Notes: generated from the sequence alone by a model not told the origin. 6,142 nucleotides of DNA from Rhodobacter sp. (GCA_013824055.1 PNNE01000190.1:1-6142); one strand, 5' to 3'. Shown: positions 1 to 5,087, counted from the first letter of the stretch. Numbers and translations are program-made.

Positions 1-1
1 T

Positions 2-1132
2 GCGACCTGGTCGGCGCTGTTGAACAACTTCGTCATCGAGGTGGCGAGTTTCACGGGCAAGGAGATCGGCTGGCTGCACACGGTGCGGGAGATTCCGGGG
101 CTTCTGGCCGTGGTGGTGATCGTGATCCTGCTGGCGGTGCGGGAGCAGGTGCTGGCGCTGCTGATGCTGGCGCTGCTGGGGGCGGCGACGATGTTCACGG
201 GGTGGTTCACCTCGTTCAGCGGCCTTCTGGTGATGACGCTGCTGTCGTCGATCGGGTTTCATTATTTCGAGACGGTGAACCAGTCGCTGCAACTGCAGTG
301 GATCGACAAGGCCCGCGCGCCCATCGTCCTGGGGCGGATCGTGGCGGTGGGGGCGGGGGCGTCGCTGGCGGCCTATGGGGCGATTGTCGCGCTGTGGGAC
401 AGTCTTAGCCTGGATTACAATACGGTCTACATGGCGTCAGGCGGATTGACGATTGCCATCGTGCTGTTTGCGGCTTTGGCCTATCCGCAGTTCCAGAGCC
501 CCCATGTCCAGCACCGGCATATGGTGCTGCGGCGACGCTATTGGCTGTATTATGCGCTGCAATTCATGTCGGGGGCGCGGCGGCAGATCTTCGTCGTCTT
601 TGCGGGCTTCATGATGGTGGAGCGGTTCGGGATGAAGGTCAGCGAGATGACGCTGCTTTTGCTGTGCAATTACCTGATCAACATGGCGGTGGCCCCGGCG
701 ATGGGGCGGGCTTTGGGCAAGTATGGCGAGCGGAATGTCATGGGGTTCGAGTATATCGGCCTGACGCTGGTATTCCTGGCCTATGGCGGGCTCTACTGGT
801 TCGGCTGGGGGATCGTGATTGCGGGCGGGCTGTATATCCTGGACCAGCTGTTCTTTGCGCTGAGTTTCAGCCTCAGGACCTATTTCCAGAAGATCGCCGA
901 CCCGCGCGACATCGCGCCCACTGCGGCGGTGGCCTTCACGATCAACCATATCGCGGCGGTGTTCCTGCCGGCGGCGCTGGGATATCTGTGGGTGACCTCG
1001 CCGGATCATGTCTTCCTTCTGGGGGCCGGAATGGCGCTCTTTGCCTTCGGGCTGATCTGTCTGATCCCCAGGCATCCCGAGCCGGGGATGGAGACGGTCT
1101 TTTCCCGTGGGCTGCCGGTGGCGGCGGAGTAA
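2..1132 (+). CDS. MFS-type membrane transporter, 5'-truncated by the window edge
   Basis: The reading frame is already open at base 2 and runs 376 codons to TAA at 1130-1132. The first possible start in view (TTG at 20) is only an internal codon, so the true start lies upstream, probably a few tens of codons away given a usual family length near 400 residues. The product is a polytopic inner-membrane protein with about ten to eleven hydrophobic stretches, for example at bases 95-139, 146-199, 206-259, 329-397, 425-481, 650-703, 740-793, 803-862, 920-994 and 1004-1066. The cytoplasmic loop at bases 704-733 reads GRALGKYGER, matching the MFS motif-A pattern (G-R-x(3)-K-x-G-x-R) usual between helices 8 and 9. 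The C-terminal half is well preserved. The substrate cannot be told from sequence. The next gene, msrA, has its own promoter, so the two are probably separate transcription units. No clear terminator lies between them. Confidence 0.8.
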   Translation, partial: ATWSALLNNFVIEVASFTGKEIGWLHTVREIPGLLAVVVIVILLAVREQVLALLMLALLGAATMFTGWFTSFSGLLVMTLLSSIGFHYFETVNQSLQLQWIDKARAPIVLGRIVAVGAGASLAAYGAIVALWDSLSLDYNTVYMASGGLTIAIVLFAALAYPQFQSPHVQHRHMVLRRRYWLYYALQFMSGARRQIFVVFAGFMMVERFGMKVSEMTLLLLCNYLINMAVAPAMGRALGKYGERNVMGFEYIGLTLVFLAYGGLYWFGWGIVIAGGLYILDQLFFALSFSLRTYFQKIADPRDIAPTAAVAFTINHIAAVFLPAALGYLWVTSPDHVFLLGAGMALFAFGLICLIPRHPEPGMETVFSRGLPVAAE

Positions 1133-1160
1133 AGCCGGGGTGATCGGGGTGTAACCTCGG

Positions 1161-1189
1161 TTGGGCTTTCGGCGGGCGGCACCTATATT
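1161..1189 (+). promoter_or_regulatory. Predicted sigma-70-type promoter of msrA
   Basis: A -35-like TTGGGC (1161-1166) and a -10-like TATATT (1184-1189) are separated by exactly 17 bases. The -10 matches the consensus TATAAT at five of six positions. Transcription would begin near 1196, leaving a leader of less than 20 bases before the msrA ATG. A perfect 9-bp inverted repeat (GTGATCGGG at 1140-1148, CCCGATCAC at 1190-1198) flanks this promoter. Its right arm would cover the start site, so it could be an operator. The promoter call is inference from spacing and hexamers only. Confidence 0.5.
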
Positions 1190-1201
1190 CCCGATCACAA
1201 A

Positions 1202-1207
1202 CGGAGG
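1202..1207 (+). promoter_or_regulatory. Strong ribosome binding site of msrA
   Basis: CGGAGG with a following T gives the Shine-Dalgarno core GGAGGT at 1203-1208, five bases before the ATG at 1214. This is the clearest ribosome binding site in the window and fixes the msrA start. Confidence 0.75.
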
Positions 1208-1213
1208 TCATCC

Positions 1214-1867
1214 ATGTTCTTCACCCGCAAGTCGATGGAAATGGTCACGCCGGACAAGGCCCTGCCGGGGCGGTCCGAGCCGTTGCCGACGGCGGAGGTG
1301 CATTTCCTGTCCGGCATCCCCCTGAAATCCCCGGTCCCCGAGGGGATGGCAGAGGCGATGTTCGGGATGGGTTGCTTCTGGGGCGTGGAGCGGAAGTTCT
1401 GGCAGGTGCCGGGCGTCTGGCTGACCATGGTGGGCTACGCGGGCGGATACACGCCGAACCCGACCTACAAGGAGACCTGCACGCAGTTGACCGGCCACAA
1501 CGAGGTGGTGCGGGTGATCTATGACCCGGCGGTGGTGTCCTATGAAGGGCTGCTGAAAGTGTTCTGGGAAGGACACGACCCGACCCAAGGGATGCGGCAG
1601 GGAAATGACGTCGGCTCGACCTATCGGTCGGGGATCTATACCTACAGCCCGGAGCAGATGGCGGCCGCGAAGGCGTCGAAGGCGGTCTACGAGCAGGCGC
1701 TCAAGGCGGCGGGGATGGGACCTATCACGACCGAGATCCTCGCGGTGCCAGAGTTCTTCTATGCCGAGGATTATCACCAGCAGTACCTGGCGAAGAACCC
1801 CGGCGGCTATTGCGGTGTGGGCGGGACGGGGGTGACGTGCCCGATCGGGACCGGCCTGCGCGCGTGA
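1214..1867 (+). CDS. msrA: Peptide methionine-S-sulfoxide reductase MsrA
   Basis: This 217-residue cytosolic repair enzyme reduces the S-epimer of methionine sulfoxide in proteins and as the free amino acid. Electrons come from thioredoxin through a Cys sulfenic acid intermediate. The catalytic signature GCFWGVER is at residues 53-60, with nucleophile Cys54. Other family blocks are YAGGYTPNPTY, TGHNEVVRVIYDP and MRQGNDVGSTYRS. The C-terminal tail NPGGYCGVGGTGVTCP supplies two further cysteines, Cys200 and Cys209, at about the positions of resolving Cys198 and Cys206 in the E. coli enzyme. It therefore belongs to the three-cysteine, E. coli-like (about 212 residues) type rather than the short type. 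The N-terminal extension (PADALPGR-like: TPDKALPGR) also matches that type. The start is set by a strong Shine-Dalgarno. It stands 57 bases before prmA and may be cotranscribed with it. Confidence 0.96.
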   Translation: MFFTRKSMEMVTPDKALPGRSEPLPTAEVHFLSGIPLKSPVPEGMAEAMFGMGCFWGVERKFWQVPGVWLTMVGYAGGYTPNPTYKETCTQLTGHNEVVRVIYDPAVVSYEGLLKVFWEGHDPTQGMRQGNDVGSTYRSGIYTYSPEQMAAAKASKAVYEQALKAAGMGPITTEILAVPEFFYAEDYHQQYLAKNPGGYCGVGGTGVTCPIGTGLRA

Positions 1868-1884
1868 GCGGCTTGACCGGGGCG

Positions 1885-1905
1885 GGGCCGGGGACTATCC
1901 GGCCC
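1885..1905 (+). other. GC-rich hairpin between msrA and prmA
   Basis: A perfect 7-bp inverted repeat, GGGCCGG (1885-1891) and CCGGCCC (1899-1905), encloses a 7-base loop. It fills the 57-base msrA-prmA gap and ends 8 bases before the prmA Shine-Dalgarno (GGAG at 1914-1917). No T-run follows, so it is not a good intrinsic terminator. It may stabilise the upstream transcript end or simply be chance in GC-rich DNA. Confidence 0.4.
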
Positions 1906-1924
1906 TGAACCCTGGAGAAGACGC

Positions 1925-2811
1925 ATGCCCACCTATTCCGCCCTGACGACTCTGCCCGGCGAGGAGCCCGCCCAGTCCCTGGCCGCCGCGATGGAGCGGA
2001 TGACCCCCGAACCGACGGGCGTGGGGGTGTTCGAGATCGAGGATGGCTCGGGCCTGTGGGAAGTGGGGGCCTATTTCCTGGAGCCGCCGGACGAGGTGAT
2101 CCTGGAGGTGCTGGCCACGGCCTTCGGGGCCAGACCCTTCGCGCTGTCGGAGCTGCCGGAGGTGGACTGGGTCGCCCATGTGCGGCGCGAGTTGTCGCCG
2201 GTGGATGCGGGGCGGTTCTTCGTCTTTGGCAGCCATGATGCCGACAAGGTCCCGGCGGGCCGGGTGCCGCTGCAGATCGAGGCGACGGTGGCGTTCGGAA
2301 CCGGACATCACGGCACGACGCTGGGCTGCCTGCTGGCGTTCGACCGCTGCTGACCGCGGGCTGGCGTCCGGCCAGAGTTGCGGACATCGGGTGCGGCACG
2401 GCGGTTCTGGCGATGGCGGCGGCGGCGACGCTGCCGGACGCAGTGATCATCGCCAGCGACATCGACCGCGTCGCCGTCGACGTGGCCGAGGCCAATGTCG
2501 CGATCAATGGGCTGGACGGCCGGATCGAATGTCTGGAGGCCGCCGGCCTGAATCACGCCCGAATCAAGGCGGCGGGACCCTATGATCTGGTCTTCGCGAA
2601 CATCCTGAAGGGGCCATTGATCGAGCTTGCCCCAGCCATCGCGACCAGCCTTGCAACCGGGGGAAGAGCCATCCTGTCCGGTCTTCTATCTTTGCAAGCA
2701 GATTCGGTGATCGCTGCCTACGAGGCCGCGGGCATGGTTCTGAACAATCGGGACGATATCGGTGAATGGTCCACGCTGGTTCTACAAAGATCGCCAGTTC
2801 ATGGACAATAG
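1925..2811 (+). pseudogene. prmA: prmA, ribosomal protein L11 methyltransferase, interrupted by a one-base frameshift
   Basis: PrmA uses S-adenosylmethionine to trimethylate lysines and the N-terminus of ribosomal protein L11. The ATG at 1925 follows a GGAG Shine-Dalgarno at 1914-1917. The first frame encodes 141 conserved residues, including VAFGTGHHGTT (122-132), then runs into TGA at 2351-2353. Homology continues at once in the frame one base back, from CTG at 2347-2349: LLTAGWRPARVADIGCGTAVLA, with SAM motif I DIGCG at 154-158, acidic motif II ASDID ending near 181, and the PrmA-specific NIL motif at 226-228 (FANILKGPL). It ends at TAG 2809-2811. Inserting one C after 2347 (GAC CGC CTG CTG) restores a single 295-residue protein, the usual family length (E. 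coli 293). As read, the first product lacks the whole methyltransferase domain. The second half has no good start, because the ATG at 2413 lies after motif I. Both halves look otherwise undecayed. I annotate it as broken, but a sequencing error is a serious alternative. Confidence 0.9.
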
Positions 2812-2836
2812 GGCAACAGATGGGCTGTAAGATTAA

Positions 2837-2885
2837 CGGCAGATGAACCTGCCGCAATTTCGCCATATCTGTGCGGCAAATTTTA
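2837..2885 (+). terminator. Weak terminator or attenuator-like hairpins after prmA
   Basis: Two inverted repeats overlap here. CGGCAG (2837-2842) pairs with CTGCCG (2849-2854) around a 6-base loop. TGCCGCA (2850-2856) pairs with TGCGGCA (2872-2878) around a 15-base loop and is followed by AATTTTA. They share bases 2850-2854, so an RNA could form only one at a time. The second could be a weak intrinsic terminator for prmA. The long loop and short T-run make this uncertain. Confidence 0.3.
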
Positions 2886-2917
2886 CCCATCAGGGCTGCC
2901 ACCTGGAGTAAAAGAAA

Positions 2918-3265
2918 ATGTGGGTTGATCCAAATCTTAACGACTTCTACAGCCGCGTTTCGCGGATCGAGAAATCCCATGCCAAGGGCTACGGCTTTGA
3001 AGCCGCCGGTACGCTGGGTCGCAAGGGCGGCGCGCGGAGCGGGTCTCGCCTGTTCAGGCTGATCAAGCCGCTGGTGCTGGTGCTGGCTGTCGGCACCGGG
3101 GTCAAGAGCGTGATCCACTATTATGTCGGCGCCCAGACCTACGAAAGCCGCGTCAGCGCCCTGGCCGTCGGTGACGGGTTCGACCCGGTTGGCGCCTGGC
3201 TGATGCACGCGGACCCGGTGACGCTGTGGGCCTCGGCGCAGATGCAGACCCTGCTTCCCCGTTGA
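2918..3265 (+). CDS. Small single-pass membrane protein of unknown function
   Basis: This 115-residue protein has ATG at 2918 and a GGAG Shine-Dalgarno at 2905-2908, nine bases upstream. No enzymatic motif is recognised. Residues 1-46 are polar and basic (RKGGARSGSR), residues about 48-70 form one hydrophobic segment (LIKPLVLVLAVGTGVKSVIHYYV), and residues 71-115 form a short soluble tail. Positive residues just before the segment predict the N-terminus in the cytoplasm and the C-terminus outside. The tail pattern YESRVSALAVGDGFDPVGAWLMHADPVT resembles, from memory, a small conserved membrane protein found widely in Rhodobacteraceae without assigned function. It lies 106 bases after prmA and is closed by a strong terminator, so it may be monocistronic or the last gene of the msrA-prmA unit. 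The codon use looks typical of a real gene. I assign no function. Confidence 0.75.
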   Translation: MWVDPNLNDFYSRVSRIEKSHAKGYGFEAAGTLGRKGGARSGSRLFRLIKPLVLVLAVGTGVKSVIHYYVGAQTYESRVSALAVGDGFDPVGAWLMHADPVTLWASAQMQTLLPR

Positions 3266-3284
3266 TCGAAGCTGCTTGATCGAA
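3262..3284 (+). repeat. Short tandem direct repeat at the stop of the membrane-protein gene
   Basis: TTGATCGAA occurs at 3262-3270 and again at 3276-3284, a 14-base period. The first copy contains the stop codon TGA (3263-3265). A small local duplication is the simplest explanation. Confidence 0.55.
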
Positions 3285-3300
3285 CCATTCAATGACGAAA

Positions 3301-3337
3301 GGGCCGCATCCGTCGATGCGGCCCCATTTCGCGTTTT
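3301..3337. terminator. Strong bidirectional intrinsic terminator
   Basis: A perfect 10-bp stem, GGGCCGCATC (3301-3310) with GATGCGGCCC (3315-3324), closes a four-base loop. On the plus strand it is followed by CATTTCGCGTTTT, and on the minus strand by TTTCGTCATT. It sits between the convergent membrane-protein gene (stop 3265) and DUF1127 gene (stop 3368) and can end both transcripts. Confidence 0.8.
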
Positions 3338-3343
3338 CAGGTC

Positions 3344-3360
3344 AGCCCCCCGAAGGGGCT
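3344..3360 (-). terminator. UUCG-loop hairpin just downstream of the DUF1127 gene
   Basis: On the minus strand AGCCCC and GGGGCT pair around TTCGG, giving a stable UUCG-type loop 7 bases after the DUF1127 stop. No T-run follows directly. It most likely acts with the larger hairpin at 3301-3324 as a 3'-end stabiliser or tandem terminator. Confidence 0.5.
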
Positions 3361-3367
3361 GTCGGCC

Positions 3368-3571
3368 TTAGCGGCCGATCGAGTCCAGATCACCCCGGCA
3401 CAGGCCGATATCGTCCAGCTCGCGGTCCGAGAGCTTGCTGAGGGCCTTGCGGGTGACGCGCGCATCGTTCCAGGCCTGGAACACCATCACGGCGTTCGAC
3501 AGGGCGTTGATGGCACGGTAGGTGGTGATGGCGCCATACGGCGCCGGGCGGGTCGTCTCGACAGCGGCCAT
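3368..3571 (-). CDS. DUF1127 domain small protein
   Basis: This 67-residue basic protein carries the DUF1127 (YjiS-like) signature at its C-terminus: WNDARVTRKALSKLSDRELDDIGLCRGDLDSI. Proteins of this family are small, Arg-rich and common in Alphaproteobacteria. In Rhodobacter and Agrobacterium, members have been tied to stress responses and RNA turnover, and at least one (CcaF1 of R. sphaeroides) acts with small RNAs. I infer a similar regulatory role but nothing specific. I chose the ATG at 3571-3569 (MAAVETTRP) because AGGA lies 8 bases upstream and this N-terminus is usual for relatives. In-frame ATGs at 3580 and 3601 would give 70 or 77 residues; the latter has a GGAGG 14 bases upstream, buried in a hairpin. 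The gene faces the membrane-protein gene tail to tail and is divergent from ruvC. Confidence 0.88.
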   Translation of the reverse strand: MAAVETTRPAPYGAITTYRAINALSNAVMVFQAWNDARVTRKALSKLSDRELDDIGLCRGDLDSIGR

Positions 3572-3603
3572 GGCGTTCATCCTTGTTCTTGCACTGCACA
3601 TAT

Positions 3604-3621
3604 TGGAGGCTTATTCCTCCA
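3604..3621 (-). promoter_or_regulatory. Hairpin in the DUF1127 mRNA leader containing an SD-like sequence
   Basis: On the minus strand TGGAGG and CCTCCA pair perfectly (6 bp) around AATAAG. The left arm contains GGAGG, an ideal Shine-Dalgarno, and the right arm is an anti-Shine-Dalgarno. It lies upstream of the chosen DUF1127 start. It could hide or present a ribosome loading site, but this is inference from pairing only. Confidence 0.35.
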
Positions 3622-3677
3622 TGCACTGCCAGATAGTCGTGCTGCATGTGCAAAGCAAGCTGCGCAATGGCATGTCA

Positions 3678-3698
3678 GCCATGCAGGCGCTGCATGGC
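3678..3698. repeat. 21-bp interrupted palindrome (operator-like)
   Basis: GCCATGCAG (3678-3686) and CTGCATGGC (3690-3698) are perfect reverse complements around GCG. This has the size and symmetry of a dimeric repressor site and lies about 110 bases upstream of the DUF1127 start. As RNA it would form a hairpin with a three-base loop. No regulator is identified. Confidence 0.45.
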
Positions 3699-3701
3699 GT
3701 G

Positions 3702-3719
3702 TGTCAAATTTTTGTCAAA
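3702..3719 (-). promoter_or_regulatory. Two -35-like TTGACA hexamers, one helical turn apart
   Basis: The plus strand has TGTCAAA at 3702-3708 and 3713-3719, an 11-base period. On the minus strand each gives a consensus -35 TTGACA pointing to the DUF1127 gene. I could not find a good -10 at the proper distance from either, so these may be real -35 elements with a divergent -10, or paired activator half-sites. Another weak minus-strand pair is TTGCTT and TATCTG, 17 bases apart, ending near 3630. Confidence 0.3.
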
Positions 3720-3834
3720 GCTTTCAGACTGTTCCGGCCAGTCACGCCAGCCTGCGTCGCTTTTCATATCCGACCGGTCGTATTCTGCAAGTGCAAAATG
3801 AAGGGGCAGCAAGGGGTGGCCAGTGCGAAAGCCA

Positions 3835-3864
3835 TTGGCGGATGTTCCCTTTTCGTGCTAGCCC
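3835..3864 (+). promoter_or_regulatory. Possible ruvCAB promoter
   Basis: A -35-like TTGGCG (3835-3840) is followed, 18 bases on, by TAGCCC (3859-3864), a poor -10. The pair lies just upstream of ruvC, with the SOS-like box between the two elements, the arrangement expected if LexA blocks polymerase. The -10 match is weak, so the exact promoter is uncertain. Confidence 0.25.
3844..3858 (+). promoter_or_regulatory. Candidate LexA (SOS) box upstream of ruvC
   Basis: GTTCCCTTTTCGTGC matches the alphaproteobacterial LexA consensus GTTC-N7-GTTC at seven of eight fixed positions (GTGC in place of the second GTTC). It lies 34 bases before the ruvC ATG. The ruv genes are classical SOS genes, so the location fits. 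One mismatch means weak or no binding is possible. Confidence 0.45.
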
Positions 3865-3892
3865 TTGTGGCAAGAAGAAGAACGGGGGCAAG

Positions 3893-4402
3893 ATGCGGGT
3901 CATCGGCATCGATCCAGGCCTACGAAACCTTGGCTGGGGCGTGATCGACGTGGCAGGCTCGCGGCTTGGCCATGTGGCGAACGGCATCTGCCATTCCGAC
4001 GGCGCGGACGGCGACCTGGCCGTGCGGCTGCTAAGCCTTCATTCTCAATTGACCGAAGTCTTGCGCACCTGGCTGCCGGATACGGCCGCGGTAGAGCACA
4101 CATTCGTCAACAAGGACGCGGTGGCGACGCTGAAGCTGGGCCAGGCCCGGGGGATTGCGCTGCTGGTGCCGGCGCAGTTCGGGCTGGCGGTTGGGGAATA
4201 TGCGCCGAACGCGGTGAAGAAGACGGTGGTGGGCGTCGGGCACGCGGCAAAGGTGCAGGTCGACCACATGGTGCGGCTGCACCTGCCGGGGGTGCAGATC
4301 GCCGGGCCGGATGCGGCGGATGCGCTGGCGGTGGCGATCTGCCATGCGCATCATGTGCAGTCCTCGGGCCGTCTGGCGGCAGCCCTGAGGGCGGCGGAAT
4401 GA
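3893..4402 (+). CDS. ruvC: Holliday junction resolvase RuvC (crossover junction endodeoxyribonuclease)
   Basis: RuvC is the dimeric, Mg2+-dependent RNase H-fold nuclease that cuts Holliday junctions made during recombinational repair. The product has 169 residues (E. coli 173). It begins with the canonical MRVIGIDPG, which fixes the ATG at 3893 over upstream in-frame starts such as 3701. The four catalytic acids are visible: Asp7 (GIDPG), Glu68 (AVEHTFVNKD), and Asp140 and Asp143 (GPDAADALAVAICHAH). The conserved LKLGQARGIAL block is at residues 80-90. The ribosome binding site is poor: only GGGGG at 3884-3888. It is the first gene of ruvC-ruvA-ruvB, with ruvA starting 10 bases after its stop. 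An SOS-like box precedes it, which suggests DNA-damage control. Confidence 0.96.
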   Translation: MRVIGIDPGLRNLGWGVIDVAGSRLGHVANGICHSDGADGDLAVRLLSLHSQLTEVLRTWLPDTAAVEHTFVNKDAVATLKLGQARGIALLVPAQFGLAVGEYAPNAVKKTVVGVGHAAKVQVDHMVRLHLPGVQIAGPDAADALAVAICHAHHVQSSGRLAAALRAAE

Positions 4403-4412
4403 GGGTCTGGTC

Positions 4413-5087
4413 GTGATCGGGCGGATTTCCGGGCGGCTGGACTGGCGCGGATCGGATCATGTGCTGATCGACGTGCGCGGGGTGGGCTACATCGTCCATG
4501 TCAGCGAGCGGACGCTGGCCGCCATGCCGGGCTTGGGCGAGGCGGTGTCGCTTTACACCGACCTTCTGGTGCGCGAGGACCTGCTGCAGCTGTTCGGCTT
4601 TCCGACCATGCTGGAGAAGGAGTGGCACAAGCTGCTGATGACCGTGCAGGGGGTGGGGGCGAAGGCCTCGATGGCGATCCTGGGGACGCTGGGGGCCGAG
4701 GGCGTGGGCCGGGCGATCACTCTGGGCGACGCGCGCAGCGTTCAGGCGGCGCCGGGCGTGGGGCCAAAGCTGGCGCAACGGATCATCCTGGAGCTGAAGG
4801 CGAAGGCGCCGGGCGTGATGGCAGCGGGCGTCGGGCTGTCGGTGACGGCGGGGGCGGAGGATGTGGTGGTGGAGGCGGCGGTTCCTGCGCCACGAAAGCC
4901 TGCGAAGCCGGATGCGGGTGCGGCGCGGCGGGCGACGGCCTCGGCCGATGCGCTGTCGGCGCTGGTGAACCTGGGCTATGGTCAGGGGGATGCGGCGCAG
5001 GCGGTGGCGACGGTGGCGGGCGACCTGGCCGAGGCGGACGCCGCGGCGCTGATCCGGGCGGCGCTGAAAGTGCTGGCCCCGAAATGA
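4413..5087 (+). CDS. ruvA: Holliday junction branch migration complex subunit RuvA
   Basis: RuvA is the tetrameric protein that binds the four-way junction and loads two RuvB rings. The product has 224 residues with a GTG start (4413), supported by GAGGG at 4401-4405, seven bases upstream and overlapping the end of ruvC. Domain I (about 1-64) is the OB fold starting MIGRISGRLD and carries the acidic pin Glu55-Asp56 (VREDLLQLFGF). Domain II has two helix-hairpin-helix motifs, at about 72-91 (LLMTVQGVGAKASMAIL) and 107-128 (ARSVQAAPGVGPKLAQRIILEL). A long Ala/Pro/Val-rich linker (about 135-175) leads to domain III (about 176-224, ALSALVNLGYGQGDAAQAV), the RuvB-binding part. All functional parts are present. 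Its length is a little above E. coli's 203 because of the linker. Its stop codon lies inside a tandem repeat that continues to the ruvB start. Confidence 0.96.
   Translation: MIGRISGRLDWRGSDHVLIDVRGVGYIVHVSERTLAAMPGLGEAVSLYTDLLVREDLLQLFGFPTMLEKEWHKLLMTVQGVGAKASMAILGTLGAEGVGRAITLGDARSVQAAPGVGPKLAQRIILELKAKAPGVMAAGVGLSVTAGAEDVVVEAAVPAPRKPAKPDAGAARRATASADALSALVNLGYGQGDAAQAVATVAGDLAEADAAALIRAALKVLAPK

Larger units (their letters stand above)
3572..3892. other. 321-base divergent regulatory region between the DUF1127 gene and ruvC
   Basis: I see no convincing gene here on either strand. Open frames through it lack family resemblance and run antisense to the DUF1127 gene or into ruvC out of phase. 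It is less GC-rich than its surroundings and holds several ordered elements: a 6-bp hairpin in the DUF1127 leader (3604-3621), five GCATG/CATGC pentamers between 3620 and 3696, a 21-bp interrupted palindrome (3678-3698), two TGTCAAA copies spaced 11 bases apart (3702-3719), a 10-bp palindrome CGACCGGTCG (3771-3780), and an SOS-like box (3844-3858). It must contain the promoters of both flanking genes. A small RNA cannot be excluded. Confidence 0.6.

Noticed and set aside
437..1198. 253-codon open frame on the minus strand opposite the transporter gene
   Set aside because: The product is charged low-complexity sequence (Arg, Pro, His, Gln), overlaps a convincing membrane transporter, and has no family resemblance.
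2341..2353. Programmed -1 ribosomal frameshift in prmA
   Set aside because: There is no X-XXY-YYZ slippery sequence, and re-pairing of the CGC codon one base back would be poor. A one-base deletion explains it more simply.
2178..2585. 135-codon plus-strand frame spanning the prmA break
   Set aside because: It is Arg/Ser-rich and unlike any family I know, while the other two frames carry clear PrmA homology on each side. It is an out-of-phase shadow.
2413..2811. A separate gene starting at ATG 2413
   Set aside because: PrmA homology, including SAM motif I, extends upstream in the same frame to 2347, and there is no proper ribosome binding site. It is the 3' part of the broken prmA.
3771..3780. 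CGACCGGTCG palindrome as an operator
   Set aside because: A 10-bp palindrome is expected fairly often in GC-rich DNA, and it is not placed at a recognisable promoter.
3701..3892. Extended ruvC N-terminus from an upstream in-frame ATG
   Set aside because: RuvC proteins begin at the MRVIGIDPG-type sequence found at 3893. The 64 upstream codons look non-coding and overlap the regulatory elements.
3522..3944. 140-codon plus-strand frame across the DUF1127-ruvC gap
   Set aside because: It is antisense to the DUF1127 gene at one end and out of phase with ruvC at the other, with no recognisable domain.
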